Below are positions 8,861 to 17,674 of a DNA stretch of 64,000 bases, in pieces (within the stretch, counting starts at the first letter, position 1; every line of letters starts with the position of its first letter). The notes beneath the pieces were generated by a model. It did no database searches. It was not told the DNA's origin and saw only the letters and a list, made by a program, of their open reading frames with translations. Origin of the DNA: Oceanospirillum sediminis (GTDB lineage Bacteria; Pseudomonadota; Gammaproteobacteria; Pseudomonadales; Halomonadaceae); the NCBI RefSeq assembly GCF_014164585.1, contig NZ_JACJFM010000008.1, positions 62,001 through 126,000 of the forward strand, written 5' to 3'. The position numbers and the translations under genes are program-made.

Positions 8861-9427
8861 TTACTGACCAGATCCACCCCGTGCCAGATCCAGCCCGGAT
8901 GAGATAACCTGTTGATAATATTCTTCATAGCCATCCCATTCCGGGATAACAGCCGCGGTATTAATCGCTCCGGACGACGCTTTTGCGTGCAGAAAATCAG
9001 GTGGCAGAGTGACAGGTTCACCAGGTGGTGCAATACTTCCCTGACCACTCCAGAATACCGACTGAGCCAGCCATCGCACCGCACTGGTATTCTCCAGCTT
9101 TTCAGCAAAGTATTCTGCCGTTCTGCGCTTGTGCTCATCCGGCTCGGTTACCCAGCGTTTACACTCTGCCAATGCTTTCTGCTCATCAGCCCCCCAAGTA
9201 TCATGGCGAAGATCCATCGCCAGACAGGCCCACCAGATACCCTCTCTGACAGGTAACCCATGCGAGATAAAATTAATCAGATCAATATACAGCTTCTGTT
9301 CTGCTAAATATTCAATCACTTCATGGGGCGACAGAAGAGCCAGCTTCTTCTTAAGTTCCGGCTCTGACAGTTCAAACTGCTGTAACAGTATCTGACTATC
9401 GGTATAGGGAATTTTTTTATATATCAT
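8861..9427 (-). CDS. T6SS-associated protein, DUF6931-like
   Basis: This encodes 188 residues without signal peptide or membrane segment. It is rich in Trp, Glu and Ala (GIWWACLAMDLRHDTWG near residues 65-80, AVRWLAQSVFWSGQGSIAPP near 115-135). From memory this resembles the DUF6931 family, which is found between VgrG and PAAR genes in T6SS clusters and has no established biochemical role; an adaptor or chaperone for loading is a reasonable guess. Its start overlaps the vgrG stop by one base, so it is co-translated with vgrG and upstream of PAAR. Confidence 0.82.
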   Translation of the reverse strand: MIYKKIPYTDSQILLQQFELSEPELKKKLALLSPHEVIEYLAEQKLYIDLINFISHGLPVREGIWWACLAMDLRHDTWGADEQKALAECKRWVTEPDEHKRRTAEYFAEKLENTSAVRWLAQSVFWSGQGSIAPPGEPVTLPPDFLHAKASSGAINTAAVIPEWDGYEEYYQQVISSGLDLARGGSGQ

Positions 9428-11487
9428 CAGTTAATCATCACTATCGCGCCTTTAACGGCTGCCTGCCCACTGGCCGACAATTCAGCTGTCGCACCACCTG
9501 ATACCTTAGCGCTGACACTGCCTGCCAGCTCAGCATTCAACCCGGATAATTTCAGATTTCCAGTGGATTTCACATTCACCGCACCCGATGATTTGATATC
9601 TACTTTAGCACTGCCATTAATCTCAATATTGGTCGATTTAATCTCTATCTTCGAGCTGCTCATAGTGATTTTACTGCTGCCAACACTCAGCTCTATTTTA
9701 GAGTCCGCCTTTAAATAGATATTGCTGGCTTTAACGCTGGCATCACCATCTGCATTCAGACTATAGTCACTGCCAGCACTCAGGCTAATCTCTTTTCCGG
9801 TTTTCAGACTGTAATTATCACCGGCATCATCTGATATATCTTTGCCGGCCTTACGGGCGTAATTTTCTTCCGCCGAACTGCTGATATTTTTCTTTGCACT
9901 GACGGTCAGATTCTCATCTGTACTATGGGATGAATCTTTAGTCACCTGCACCTTTCTTTCAGCCAGAATTTTTGTTTCCTGATTGTTTTCCACTTCGGTC
10001 AGCATGTCTTTAGCCGCATGCAGATAAAGTTGTTCTTTATCTTTATTGTCATCAAACCTCAGCTCATTCGATTTTCCGGATAGCTGGGTTTTAATGCCTG
10101 ACTGAGTGGTTTTGGCGGTGGGATAGGGCGGAGTATGCTTACTGTTATACAGACTACCGGTGACAACAGGCTGATCAGGATCACCATTCAGAAAACTGAC
10201 CAGTACCTCCTGCCCTTCTCGGGGAATAAACTGTACGCCATAGCCATTACCAGCCATGGACTGAGCCACACGTACCCAACAACTGGTCTTATCACCGGTC
10301 GTTTTATCCCAGTGAAATTTGATACGAATACGCCCTTCTTTATCAGATGCCGGGTCTGAACCATCTCCGGACACTACCGCACTCAGCATACTATGCACCC
10401 GAGGCTTTTCAATAAACTCAGGGTAATATTTATGACTGGAAGGAACACAGCTGAACCGGCAAACCTGTTCAAATGCATTCTGGCTATTCATAGTAAACTC
10501 ATAGCTCAGAGACGTAATCAGATACTCCCCTTTCTGGCTATCATCCGGATGATTTTCCAGCTTAATAAGCCCCCCAATGAATAATTCATAACTATCTGTA
10601 CTACCATTAATATGCCAGTATTCAGATTCTATCTGGGCTAAACGGCTGGTCAGAACAGCTGATTTTAAATCACTAAAAGCTCCGGTAATGCCTGTTTCAT
10701 AATATCTGGTATCCTCCAGCTTGCTATGCCCTGCCACAGTTTGCCCTGGTTTCTTCGTACCAGTAATCATTTTACTCTGACTGTAATCATATCCCGACAG
10801 AGTCAGTTTACCGGCATGGTAGTGATGTCCGGGTAACCAGCTATCAATTATATGATATTTCCCACTGGGTGAACGCTCATCATCCAGAGACACACAACCC
10901 GTTTTGCTGAAAGGCTTAGCCGCATCATGTAATAGCATTTTTCCGGCGTTGTTATCAGTACCGGCATAAATATGTACACCTTCTTCAGACAGTATTCTGC
11001 GCACAAAATCCAGATCACTTTCATCCAGTTGCAAACAATACTCCCGTTTATCAGAAGGCATAGAGTCAATGCTGTACAGACCTTTGAATCCCAGTTCATC
11101 AAAGATTTCAGAGACAATATCTTTACCCGTTCTGGTCTGAAAAACACGACTATTACGACTGTAACGCAGCAACGATAACCAGGGCTCCAGTTGAAGCCGG
11201 TATCGGTAATACTGATCCTGGTCAGCGGTACCCAGGGCATCAACTCCGGTTACGACTCCGGAAAAAGTTCTGAGTGTACCGGCATTATCACCTGCAGAAT
11301 CTTTCAGTTCACACTGCACTGTTTCACCCAACCAGTCTGCCGCTGACAAGTTTTCGCACAGAACATCGGCTTCCATAGTGCAATAGCCAGATAATTGATC
11401 CTGATAACTCAGTCGCATCAGCACATATTCTTTTCCATTGCAGGATGCCAGCAGGCAACTGCTTTTTGAGTCTCGCACAGACGACAT
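9427..11487 (-). CDS. vgrG: T6SS spike protein VgrG
   Basis: This encodes 686 residues from the ATG at 11487, which has GAAAGG seven bases upstream; an in-frame ATG at 11508 is also possible. The order is a gp27-like N-terminus (residues ~10-360, with LLRYSRNSRVFQ and YCLQLDESDLDFVRRIL), a gp5-like OB region around 390-470 (RIRIKFHWD, SCWVRVAQSMAGNGYGVQFIPREGQEV), and a long repetitive beta-strand C-terminus with many Lys-Ile/Ser-Ile repeats. VgrG trimers form the puncturing spike on top of Hcp. The C-terminus ends in AAVKGAIVMIN with no added toxin domain, so cargo is likely carried through PAAR or non-covalently. Confidence 0.96.
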   Translation of the reverse strand: MSSVRDSKSSCLLASCNGKEYVLMRLSYQDQLSGYCTMEADVLCENLSAADWLGETVQCELKDSAGDNAGTLRTFSGVVTGVDALGTADQDQYYRYRLQLEPWLSLLRYSRNSRVFQTRTGKDIVSEIFDELGFKGLYSIDSMPSDKREYCLQLDESDLDFVRRILSEEGVHIYAGTDNNAGKMLLHDAAKPFSKTGCVSLDDERSPSGKYHIIDSWLPGHHYHAGKLTLSGYDYSQSKMITGTKKPGQTVAGHSKLEDTRYYETGITGAFSDLKSAVLTSRLAQIESEYWHINGSTDSYELFIGGLIKLENHPDDSQKGEYLITSLSYEFTMNSQNAFEQVCRFSCVPSSHKYYPEFIEKPRVHSMLSAVVSGDGSDPASDKEGRIRIKFHWDKTTGDKTSCWVRVAQSMAGNGYGVQFIPREGQEVLVSFLNGDPDQPVVTGSLYNSKHTPPYPTAKTTQSGIKTQLSGKSNELRFDDNKDKEQLYLHAAKDMLTEVENNQETKILAERKVQVTKDSSHSTDENLTVSAKKNISSSAEENYARKAGKDISDDAGDNYSLKTGKEISLSAGSDYSLNADGDASVKASNIYLKADSKIELSVGSSKITMSSSKIEIKSTNIEINGSAKVDIKSSGAVNVKSTGNLKLSGLNAELAGSVSAKVSGGATAELSASGQAAVKGAIVMIN

Positions 11488-11848
11488 AAAGGTACCTTTC
11501 AGATGCATAGCAGATGAATTATTATTTTCCTTCTACCAATAGCTGATGCCTGAGGACTTCAGGACGCAGAGTTGATAAGTCAGAAAAAATACAGGGGAAT
11601 TTATAAGTTACGTTAAATTCTGTATCAAAGCTATCAGGAGTTCGGGAACTTTGTCTCAAAACGAGACGGCGATACCATAACTCGGGCAACAAACTGATAT
11701 TATATTTATTTGTTCTATGTATTCTGTATTCAATGAAACAGAAGGTGCTGTGAGTGCAAATGTAACTGAATGAAATAAAGAAAATAATATTATTAACCTA
11801 TAATTCGCCATTATGGCGTTTTTAATTCTGGAAATTACCGGGAATGAG
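11488..11848. other. Divergent intergenic region between vgrG and the sensor/MFS operon
   Basis: I see no gene in these 361 bases. It should carry the promoters of vgrG (minus) and of the operon starting at 11849 (plus). It is AT-rich at 11690-11800. No clear operator or riboswitch could be recognised by eye. Confidence 0.5.
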
Positions 11849-12643
11849 ATGAGAGCCTTTATCGAAGTACATTTAAAACTGGTGATGACGATCTGGATCA
11901 TCCTTGCCAGCGTTCTGGGCCTGCTGTACCTGATGAACTACATGAAGTTCAACAGCCTGATTTCCGGGGTTGTGTCATCTCAGTTACAGGTCATGTCTTC
12001 GTCACTGGAACGATCCATCATTAAAGCAGAGCAACTGGGACTGCCTTTAAAAGAGATGGATAACCTGCCTGAACTGCTCCAGCGCAGCAAATCCAGAGAT
12101 CCTCAGGTTAACAGCATCTTTGTCATTAATCTGAGCGGCGACGTACTCTTCTCAACCGATCAGCGCTGGCTCAACCACGACGATAAAGATGCAGTACTCA
12201 GAAAAGCACTTAAAGGTAAAGAGATCTCGTGGACGCTGGAGAAAGATCTCACCCTGTATAGCGGGCAACAACTCTTTGACAGCACTCAACAACTGATTGG
12301 CAGTATTGTCATTGCCTATAACAAAGCATCCTATGGCAGTACGGTTGCCCAGGTAAAATTACATCTGCTTGAAATGACAGTGATGATTTTTATGGTTTTT
12401 GCTCTGCTGATCTTTATTGCCGTACGTTTTGGTTTTGGCGAAGTGAACAGTGTTTTCAAACTGATCAATCAGCAACTTTCTGCCAGAGATAATCAGACAA
12501 TACACGCATCGCTTAAACCCGGATCTATGGCTCATGAGTTTGCTCGCCAGATATCCCGAAGCAATGAAATGAAACACCAGGTGGAGTCTGAACTGGATAA
12601 AATCTCTGTTAGCCCCAACCCGTCAGAAGGTAAGAATTCATAA
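11849..12643 (+). CDS. Two-TM periplasmic sensor-like protein of the MFS/binding-protein operon
   Basis: This encodes 264 residues if it starts at the ATG at 11849 (GGGAA upstream); an in-frame ATG at 11813 has no ribosome site. The plan is TM1 (residues ~9-30), a periplasmic region of about 150 residues with a PAS/CACHE-like ending (SIFVINLSGDVLFSTDQRW, then LIGSIVIAYNKASYG), TM2 (~181-203), and a short cytoplasmic tail with a HAMP-like helix but no kinase, cyclase or methyl-accepting domain. It therefore looks like a sensor lacking output. The stop overlaps the next start (TAATG), so it is tightly coupled to the MFS gene. No specific family was recognised. Confidence 0.75.
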   Translation: MRAFIEVHLKLVMTIWIILASVLGLLYLMNYMKFNSLISGVVSSQLQVMSSSLERSIIKAEQLGLPLKEMDNLPELLQRSKSRDPQVNSIFVINLSGDVLFSTDQRWLNHDDKDAVLRKALKGKEISWTLEKDLTLYSGQQLFDSTQQLIGSIVIAYNKASYGSTVAQVKLHLLEMTVMIFMVFALLIFIAVRFGFGEVNSVFKLINQQLSARDNQTIHASLKPGSMAHEFARQISRSNEMKHQVESELDKISVSPNPSEGKNS

Positions 12644-14820
12644 TGACTGATCGTGCCGATGGACTAACTGGATTTATCAACCGACGCCTGCTGATACTGA
12701 CACTGATCAGTACAATTCTGGCATCTGTTATCAGTGCGGTTTATACCCTGACAGAGTTTAATATCTCCCTGAAGCCGCTGCTGGTTCAGAAAGCCAGCGC
12801 CGTTGCTGAAGTGGTCAGAGAGGATACAACCCTGGCAGTTGATGCCGGTGTGCCCTTTCATAAAATTAAGGGTATGGATACTTATTTATCTGAAACAGTT
12901 GAGAAATATCCTGAACTGACGTACCTGACAATTACCACTGACCGTGGCGACATTGTATATCAGGGCGGGAATGTTCCTGACTTTTCCTTTCAGGCGGCAA
13001 TGTCACTGGAGCAGGGGTCTGGAACACAAAATGTGCTTCAGGCCAGCTTCCTGACCCGGCTGTTACAGGGGGGGATGGAACTGACCAGACTACTGCCGCT
13101 GGGAGAAGCCAGCAGCATCGCTACAGAAAACGTCTGGCTGCCACTTGAGCACGATAATCAGCGCTACGGTGCTGTACATGTCGGTCTGGATTCCGGTTTT
13201 ATCCGCACCCAGCTCACAGATGTATTTTTTGATATCGCCATTGTACTGGTTGCAGTACTACTGGTTTCTTTTGAAGTCGTAATGGTCGTAGTGATGTTTT
13301 ACGTCTCAGGCCCGGTACAAAAGTCGGAAGCCTTGCTGAAACGACAGGCTTCCGGTGATTTCTCGGTCAACCAGAACCTGGCGGGTTCCGGATCTATCGG
13401 CCGCTATATTCGTCGCCTTAACGAAGATTCAGAACAACTTCAGCAACGTTTCCGCAAAACGCTGGCACAGATCGGTGAGGGCCAGGGCGGTGTGGTTTCA
13501 TCCCCGGAGGAGATCATAAAAGAGGATAGACCGTCCACAAATCCAGTCAGAGCACAGTTGAGAAAACTGGCAGAACGTTTCAGCCTGCTCAATGTTCTGA
13601 AAGAGCAGCATGGCAATATTATGGATGCCCGTATTCCTCTGTTTGTCTTTGCCTTTGCAGAAGAGTTGCAAAAATCTTTCATGCCACTTTTTGTGGCTGA
13701 ATTTTATGAGCCCAACCCCTGGTTCAGCAAAGATATCGTGATGGGATTACCGATATCGGTATTTATGTTTGTCATTGCCGCTGCGACACCATTTGCTGGC
13801 AGCTGGGTTGATCGCTGGGGTAACAAACGCCTGTTCTTCTGGGGATTAATTCCTGCTCTGGCGGGCTATCTGGGCTGTGCTTTTGCTTCTGATGTCTACG
13901 ACATTATTTTCTGGCGAGGTGTCACCGCATTGGGTTATGCCATTATTACCATCAGCTGTCAGGGCTACATTGCAGCCATTGTCTCATCTGATAACAGAGC
14001 TAAAGGCATGGCCATTTTTGTTGGGGTACTGATGACAGCAACCATGTGTGGTACCGCATTGGGGGGGATTATTGCTGATCGTATTGGTTATCAGCCCGTA
14101 TTCCTGTTATCCGCTATTCTGGCCGCATTTGCTGGTATTCTCGCCTGGATGATGCTGTCCTCTGATGTAGACAAGGCAAATAAAAAAGATGCGGAGAAAG
14201 CCGGAGCCGGAGGCGGCGCTCTGACACTGTTCCGCAACCCTCAATTTGCCTTTATCGTACTGTTCTGTGCGATACCAGCCAAGATTATTCTGACCGGTTT
14301 TCTTTATTACATGGTACCGTTATATCTGGTGTCTCTGGACGCCAGTCAGTCTGAAATCGGTCGTATTATGATGGTTTATTCTCTGGTGATTATCCCTCTT
14401 AGCCCTCTGGCATCACGCTTTGCAGACTACAGTGGCCAGATGAAACAGCTGGTGGTACTGGGCACAATTCTCTCCGGGGTCATTCTTATATCTCTGTACG
14501 GTGAAGATTCTATCGGGCGTATGCTACTGGCCGTTGCTCTGATGGGGGTTGCTCACTCCATACTTAAAGCACCACTGATCGCGGCCGCAATGGAGGCCGC
14601 AGAAGCCACTCCGGAAGTAGGTCGAACTACAGCTCTGGGGTTACTAAGAACCTCAGAACGTATCGGCAGTGTGCTCGGACCGGTCATGGTCGCCAGTCTA
14701 CTGGTGGTTTACAGTTTTGCAGAGGCTATGGCGATTATCGGTACAGGCATCGTAATCACTGGTATTGTGATGGGTATATATATGCATCTCAGTGCCAGGA
14801 AACAGGAGATAACGTCATAA
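12643..14820 (+). CDS. MFS transporter fused to N-terminal periplasmic sensor and HAMP-like region
   Basis: This encodes 725 residues, far longer than a usual MFS carrier (~400). Residues 14-37 are a TM helix, ~38-195 a periplasmic domain with a CACHE/PAS-like pattern (LTYLTITTDRGDIVYQGG, then RYGAVHVGLDSGF), ~197-222 a second TM, ~223-290 a HAMP-like linker (SGPVQKSEALLKRQASGDF). From about 330 a complete 12-helix MFS domain follows, with the loop motif GSWVDRWGNKR between helices 2 and 3 and a second-half repeat near SRFADYSGQ. The domain order suggests transport gated by an external signal. It overlaps both neighbours by one base. The substrate is unknown. The fold reading is strong; the gating idea is inference. 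Confidence 0.85.
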   Translation: MTDRADGLTGFINRRLLILTLISTILASVISAVYTLTEFNISLKPLLVQKASAVAEVVREDTTLAVDAGVPFHKIKGMDTYLSETVEKYPELTYLTITTDRGDIVYQGGNVPDFSFQAAMSLEQGSGTQNVLQASFLTRLLQGGMELTRLLPLGEASSIATENVWLPLEHDNQRYGAVHVGLDSGFIRTQLTDVFFDIAIVLVAVLLVSFEVVMVVVMFYVSGPVQKSEALLKRQASGDFSVNQNLAGSGSIGRYIRRLNEDSEQLQQRFRKTLAQIGEGQGGVVSSPEEIIKEDRPSTNPVRAQLRKLAERFSLLNVLKEQHGNIMDARIPLFVFAFAEELQKSFMPLFVAEFYEPNPWFSKDIVMGLPISVFMFVIAAATPFAGSWVDRWGNKRLFFWGLIPALAGYLGCAFASDVYDIIFWRGVTALGYAIITISCQGYIAAIVSSDNRAKGMAIFVGVLMTATMCGTALGGIIADRIGYQPVFLLSAILAAFAGILAWMMLSSDVDKANKKDAEKAGAGGGALTLFRNPQFAFIVLFCAIPAKIILTGFLYYMVPLYLVSLDASQSEIGRIMMVYSLVIIPLSPLASRFADYSGQMKQLVVLGTILSGVILISLYGEDSIGRMLLAVALMGVAHSILKAPLIAAAMEAAEATPEVGRTTALGLLRTSERIGSVLGPVMVASLLVVYSFAEAMAIIGTGIVITGIVMGIYMHLSARKQEITS

Positions 14821-15854
14821 TGCGCAGCATGATCAAGACAACAATCCGGCTGCTCTGGCTGTTAGCAGCTCTCTGGTCTGGCATCGCCTCAGCTCAGACC
14901 AGAGACTTCTCTGAACATGACCCGGCCAGAATATTGATGGTGGTCTGGCGCGGCTGTGAAGAAGCCTGTCAGGGCTTCAGGCAATACCTGGCGGAACAGA
15001 ACTTGCCCGTCAAAGTGATGATACGAGACGCAGCCAAAGATAAAAGCCGTATTCAGGTTTTTCTGGAAGAAGCTAAAACCCTGCAACCAGATCTGGTAGT
15101 CACCTGGGGCACATCAGTATCTAAAGACATTATCGGTCCAATGAATACCGACCAGCCGGAGAATTATCTTGGGGATATCCCGGCACTGTTTATGGTTGTG
15201 GCCGACCCGGTAGGGGCCGGTATTATCGAGTCCTATGACCGAAGCGGACGAGATCACGTCACAGGCGTCAGAAACCGGGTGCCGGAAGAGGTACAGATCA
15301 GAGCAATTAAGGATTATCTGGATGCAAAGAAAATCGGCGTTATCTACACGACGGCTGAACTGAATTCTGTGCTGAATACCCAGAAGCTGGAACAGCTGGC
15401 CGCTGAAATGGATTTTGAACTGATCCGGAAAACCTACCAGCTGAATGACAAAGGAAAACCTGTTTCAGGGCAGATACCCGGCCTGATGAAAGAGTTATCC
15501 GATGAAGGAGCCGACGTGGTCTACGTGGGATCAAGCTCCTATAACCGACAGAATCGGGATGCGTTTACCTCTGCCGCCAATGATAATAACTTGCCTGTTG
15601 CCAGTGCCTATGAAGTAATGGTCACGAAATCAAATGCACTGCTATCTATTGCCAACCGCTACTACAACGTTGGACGTCTGGCAGGAAATCAGGCCAGAAA
15701 AGTTTTGTTTGAACAGCAGCGCCCCGGAAGCCTGAACATTCCCTCTCTGAGCCGTTACTCTGTATTTATCAATATGGCCGTCGCCCGTCAGCTGGAACTG
15801 TATCCTCCGATTCAGCTGTTACGCTTTGCCGAACTGGTTCATACTGAACGCTGA
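14820..15854 (+). CDS. ABC-type substrate-binding protein (TrpX/ABC_sub_bind family)
   Basis: This encodes 344 residues with a clear signal peptide (residues 1-25, RLLWLLAALWSGIASAQ). The mature part follows the ABC_sub_bind (PF04392) plan: ILMVVWRGCEEACQGFRQYL, LQPDLVVTWGTSVSKDI, PALFMVVADPVGAGII, KIGVIYTTAELNS, GADVVYVGSSSY and a C-terminus ending VARQLELYPPIQLL. Relatives bind aromatic amino acids or other small ligands for ABC importers. Here no ABC permease or ATPase is present; instead the gene is fused in an operon with a sensor protein and an MFS carrier, overlapping the MFS stop by one base. It may present ligand to their periplasmic domains. Confidence 0.88.
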   Translation: MRSMIKTTIRLLWLLAALWSGIASAQTRDFSEHDPARILMVVWRGCEEACQGFRQYLAEQNLPVKVMIRDAAKDKSRIQVFLEEAKTLQPDLVVTWGTSVSKDIIGPMNTDQPENYLGDIPALFMVVADPVGAGIIESYDRSGRDHVTGVRNRVPEEVQIRAIKDYLDAKKIGVIYTTAELNSVLNTQKLEQLAAEMDFELIRKTYQLNDKGKPVSGQIPGLMKELSDEGADVVYVGSSSYNRQNRDAFTSAANDNNLPVASAYEVMVTKSNALLSIANRYYNVGRLAGNQARKVLFEQQRPGSLNIPSLSRYSVFINMAVARQLELYPPIQLLRFAELVHTER

Positions 15855-15897
15855 TAGCCTTATCCATCGCTGAGATATTTTACTTAGCAGATACACA

Positions 15898-15921
15898 GAA
15901 CCCGGTAATAAAAACGGGTTC
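15898..15921. terminator. Hairpin between convergent genes
   Basis: GAACCCG (15898-15904) pairs with CGGGTTC (15915-15921) around a 10-base A-rich loop. It lies between the stop of the binding-protein gene and the stop of the isochorismatase-like gene. It lacks a clear T-run, so its role as terminator is tentative. Confidence 0.4.
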
Positions 15922-15942
15922 TATGCATTTATCCATATCGGA

Positions 15943-16497
15943 TCAGAGCTTTTCTCTGAGCCAGTTCCGACTGATATGACGGAACTGATCCGTGTTACAC
16001 TTTTTCAGCCACTCATATGCGACCATCTCTTTGCTGACCAGCTGGATACCGTTTTGCTGTAAACGTATCAGCGCCGCATCATAGTCAGATGGATTACGGG
16101 AACGGATCGCATCGGTGACCACAAATACATCATACCCTTGCTCCGACAGACCAATAGCAGATTGCAGCAGGCAGACATGGCTTTCTGCGCCAATCAGTAC
16201 CAGTTGTTCCTTATCCTTTTCATTCAGTGCATTCAGGATATGGGGTTCTTCTGTTACCGAGAAATGTTCCTTGCGCATGACCTGCGCCGATTCTAACAAA
16301 GGTAATAATGACGCGTCGGTAGCCCCCAACCCTTCCGGATACTGCTCTGTCACCAGCATCGGAATCTCCAGTTCACCGGCAATGCTGATCAGCCAGTGGC
16401 TGTTACGCATGAACGTTGCACCATCATGTAACGCCGGAAGCAACTTTTCCTGGATATCAATGACTAATAGAGCAGAGTTGTCAGAATTAATCAGCAT
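15943..16497 (-). CDS. Isochorismatase-family cysteine hydrolase (YcaC-like)
   Basis: This encodes 184 residues. The fold family uses an Asp-Lys-Cys triad: ALLVIDIQEKL carries the Asp (residue 14), VMRKEHFSV the Lys (~75), and GAESHVCLLQSA the nucleophilic Cys (~108). LVTEQYPEGLG and VFVVTDAIRSRNPSDY are further family blocks. Relatives are amidohydrolases such as YcaC or nicotinamidase-like enzymes; the substrate cannot be told from sequence. It stands alone on the minus strand, convergent with the binding-protein operon. Confidence 0.9.
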   Translation of the reverse strand: MLINSDNSALLVIDIQEKLLPALHDGATFMRNSHWLISIAGELEIPMLVTEQYPEGLGATDASLLPLLESAQVMRKEHFSVTEEPHILNALNEKDKEQLVLIGAESHVCLLQSAIGLSEQGYDVFVVTDAIRSRNPSDYDAALIRLQQNGIQLVSKEMVAYEWLKKCNTDQFRHISRNWLREKL

Positions 16498-16630
16498 ATA
16501 AACATCCCCTGTAAACAGATAAAATAGCTGTGTGCAGGCAGGTAAAAGGTGCAGATCAATTCAAGACTCACCTCATGCTCCTGTACTACTCTGAGCATAA
16601 CGAAAAATAAGGAAACATACAGGTAACTTT

Positions 16631-17485
16631 ATGCAACGAATGTTTGTCTGGTTTTTTGCTTTTTTCCTGGTGCTGGGCACCGGTATTGAGCAAGCCGAAG
16701 CAAAACGACTGGGTAGCGGTAAATCCTCCGGGACTTATTCCCGTCAGGCCACTGCTCCAACTAATAATCAAAGCACTCTGACTCAACCGGGTAAAACCCA
16801 GACGGCCGGTGCAACGGCTGCTAAAGGCAGCAAGCTGAAAAGTTTCCTGGGTCCTCTGGCTGCTCTGGCAGCAGGTGGTTTACTGGCAGCCATGCTATTC
16901 GGAGAAGGATTTGAAGGTTTCCAGATTATGGACTTCCTGCTGATCGCTCTGGTGCTGTTCATAGTATTTAAGCTGATTTCCCGTAAGAAAAAGCAGGCTA
17001 TGGCCAGCCCTGCAGGAGCCTATCAGAAGCAGGCTCACGATCAGGGTCAGCAGCCATTTAACACGGATCTGATGGGCGGTGGATCATCCTCTGCAGCACC
17101 TCAGATGAATCAGGTTCCTGAGTGGTTTAATGAAGCCAGCTTTGTTGAACGTGCCAAAGGTCATTTTGTTCATCTGCAGAAAGCCTGGGATAATAACGAC
17201 CTGTCAGAAATTCAGGAGTTTGTTACTCCGGAAATGTATAACATTCTGGCTGAAGAGCGCCGTTCTCTGACCGAAGAACCTAAGACAGAAGTGGTTAAAC
17301 TGGATGCCCGCCTGGGCCATATCAGTCAGCAGGGTTCTCTGGTAGAAGCCAGCATTGTGTTCTCCGGACAGCTGCGTGAAAACAGCTCAGTCCCTTCTGA
17401 CTTTATGGAAACCTGGCATATGGTACGTGATATGCGTACTGAAAATGCCAACTGGTATCTACAGGGTATTGAACAGAACAACTGA
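16631..17485 (+). CDS. Tim44-like domain membrane protein
   Basis: This encodes 284 residues, with AGGTAAC before the ATG. Residues 1-24 form a signal-like helix ending AEA, followed by a Ser/Thr/Gly-rich linker, two hydrophobic segments (~72-90 GPLAALAAGGLLAAMLFG and ~97-113), and from about residue 165 a Tim44-like domain (SFVERAKGHFVHLQKAWDNNDLSEIQEFVTPEMY). Such proteins are common in Proteobacteria as predicted inner-membrane proteins (COG4395); the function is not settled. It is monocistronic with hairpins directly after the stop. Confidence 0.88.
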   Translation: MQRMFVWFFAFFLVLGTGIEQAEAKRLGSGKSSGTYSRQATAPTNNQSTLTQPGKTQTAGATAAKGSKLKSFLGPLAALAAGGLLAAMLFGEGFEGFQIMDFLLIALVLFIVFKLISRKKKQAMASPAGAYQKQAHDQGQQPFNTDLMGGGSSSAAPQMNQVPEWFNEASFVERAKGHFVHLQKAWDNNDLSEIQEFVTPEMYNILAEERRSLTEEPKTEVVKLDARLGHISQQGSLVEASIVFSGQLRENSSVPSDFMETWHMVRDMRTENANWYLQGIEQNN

Positions 17486-17528
17486 TTGTTCTGTTACTGA
17501 TAGCGAGCAGGCTTTATAGCCTGCTTGC
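17472..17528 (+). terminator. Two consecutive hairpins at the end of the Tim44-like gene
   Basis: The first has perfect 10-bp arms (17472-17481 and 17486-17495) around the stop codon. The second has 8-bp perfect arms (AGCAGGCT at 17506-17513, 17518-17525), extended to 17503-17528 with a G-T pair. There is no long T-run directly after, so rho-independent termination is likely but not certain. Confidence 0.5.
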
Positions 17529-17674
17529 TTCAGGTCATCTGTTATATGCTTTTTACAGCCTGCTTTGCGTTTTTTGTCGGTTTACTCTGTTTTTTTCTCT
17601 GACATCTGTTTATCTTTGACAGAGTTTTTACCTGAACTCCCTGAACCCATTCTTCTTATCTGTCTGACATTGTT

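Noticed and set aside
8782..9138. 118-codon minus-strand open frame between PAAR and the DUF6931-like gene
   Set aside because: It overlaps the DUF6931-like gene in another frame; the spacing and codon pattern favour the longer gene.
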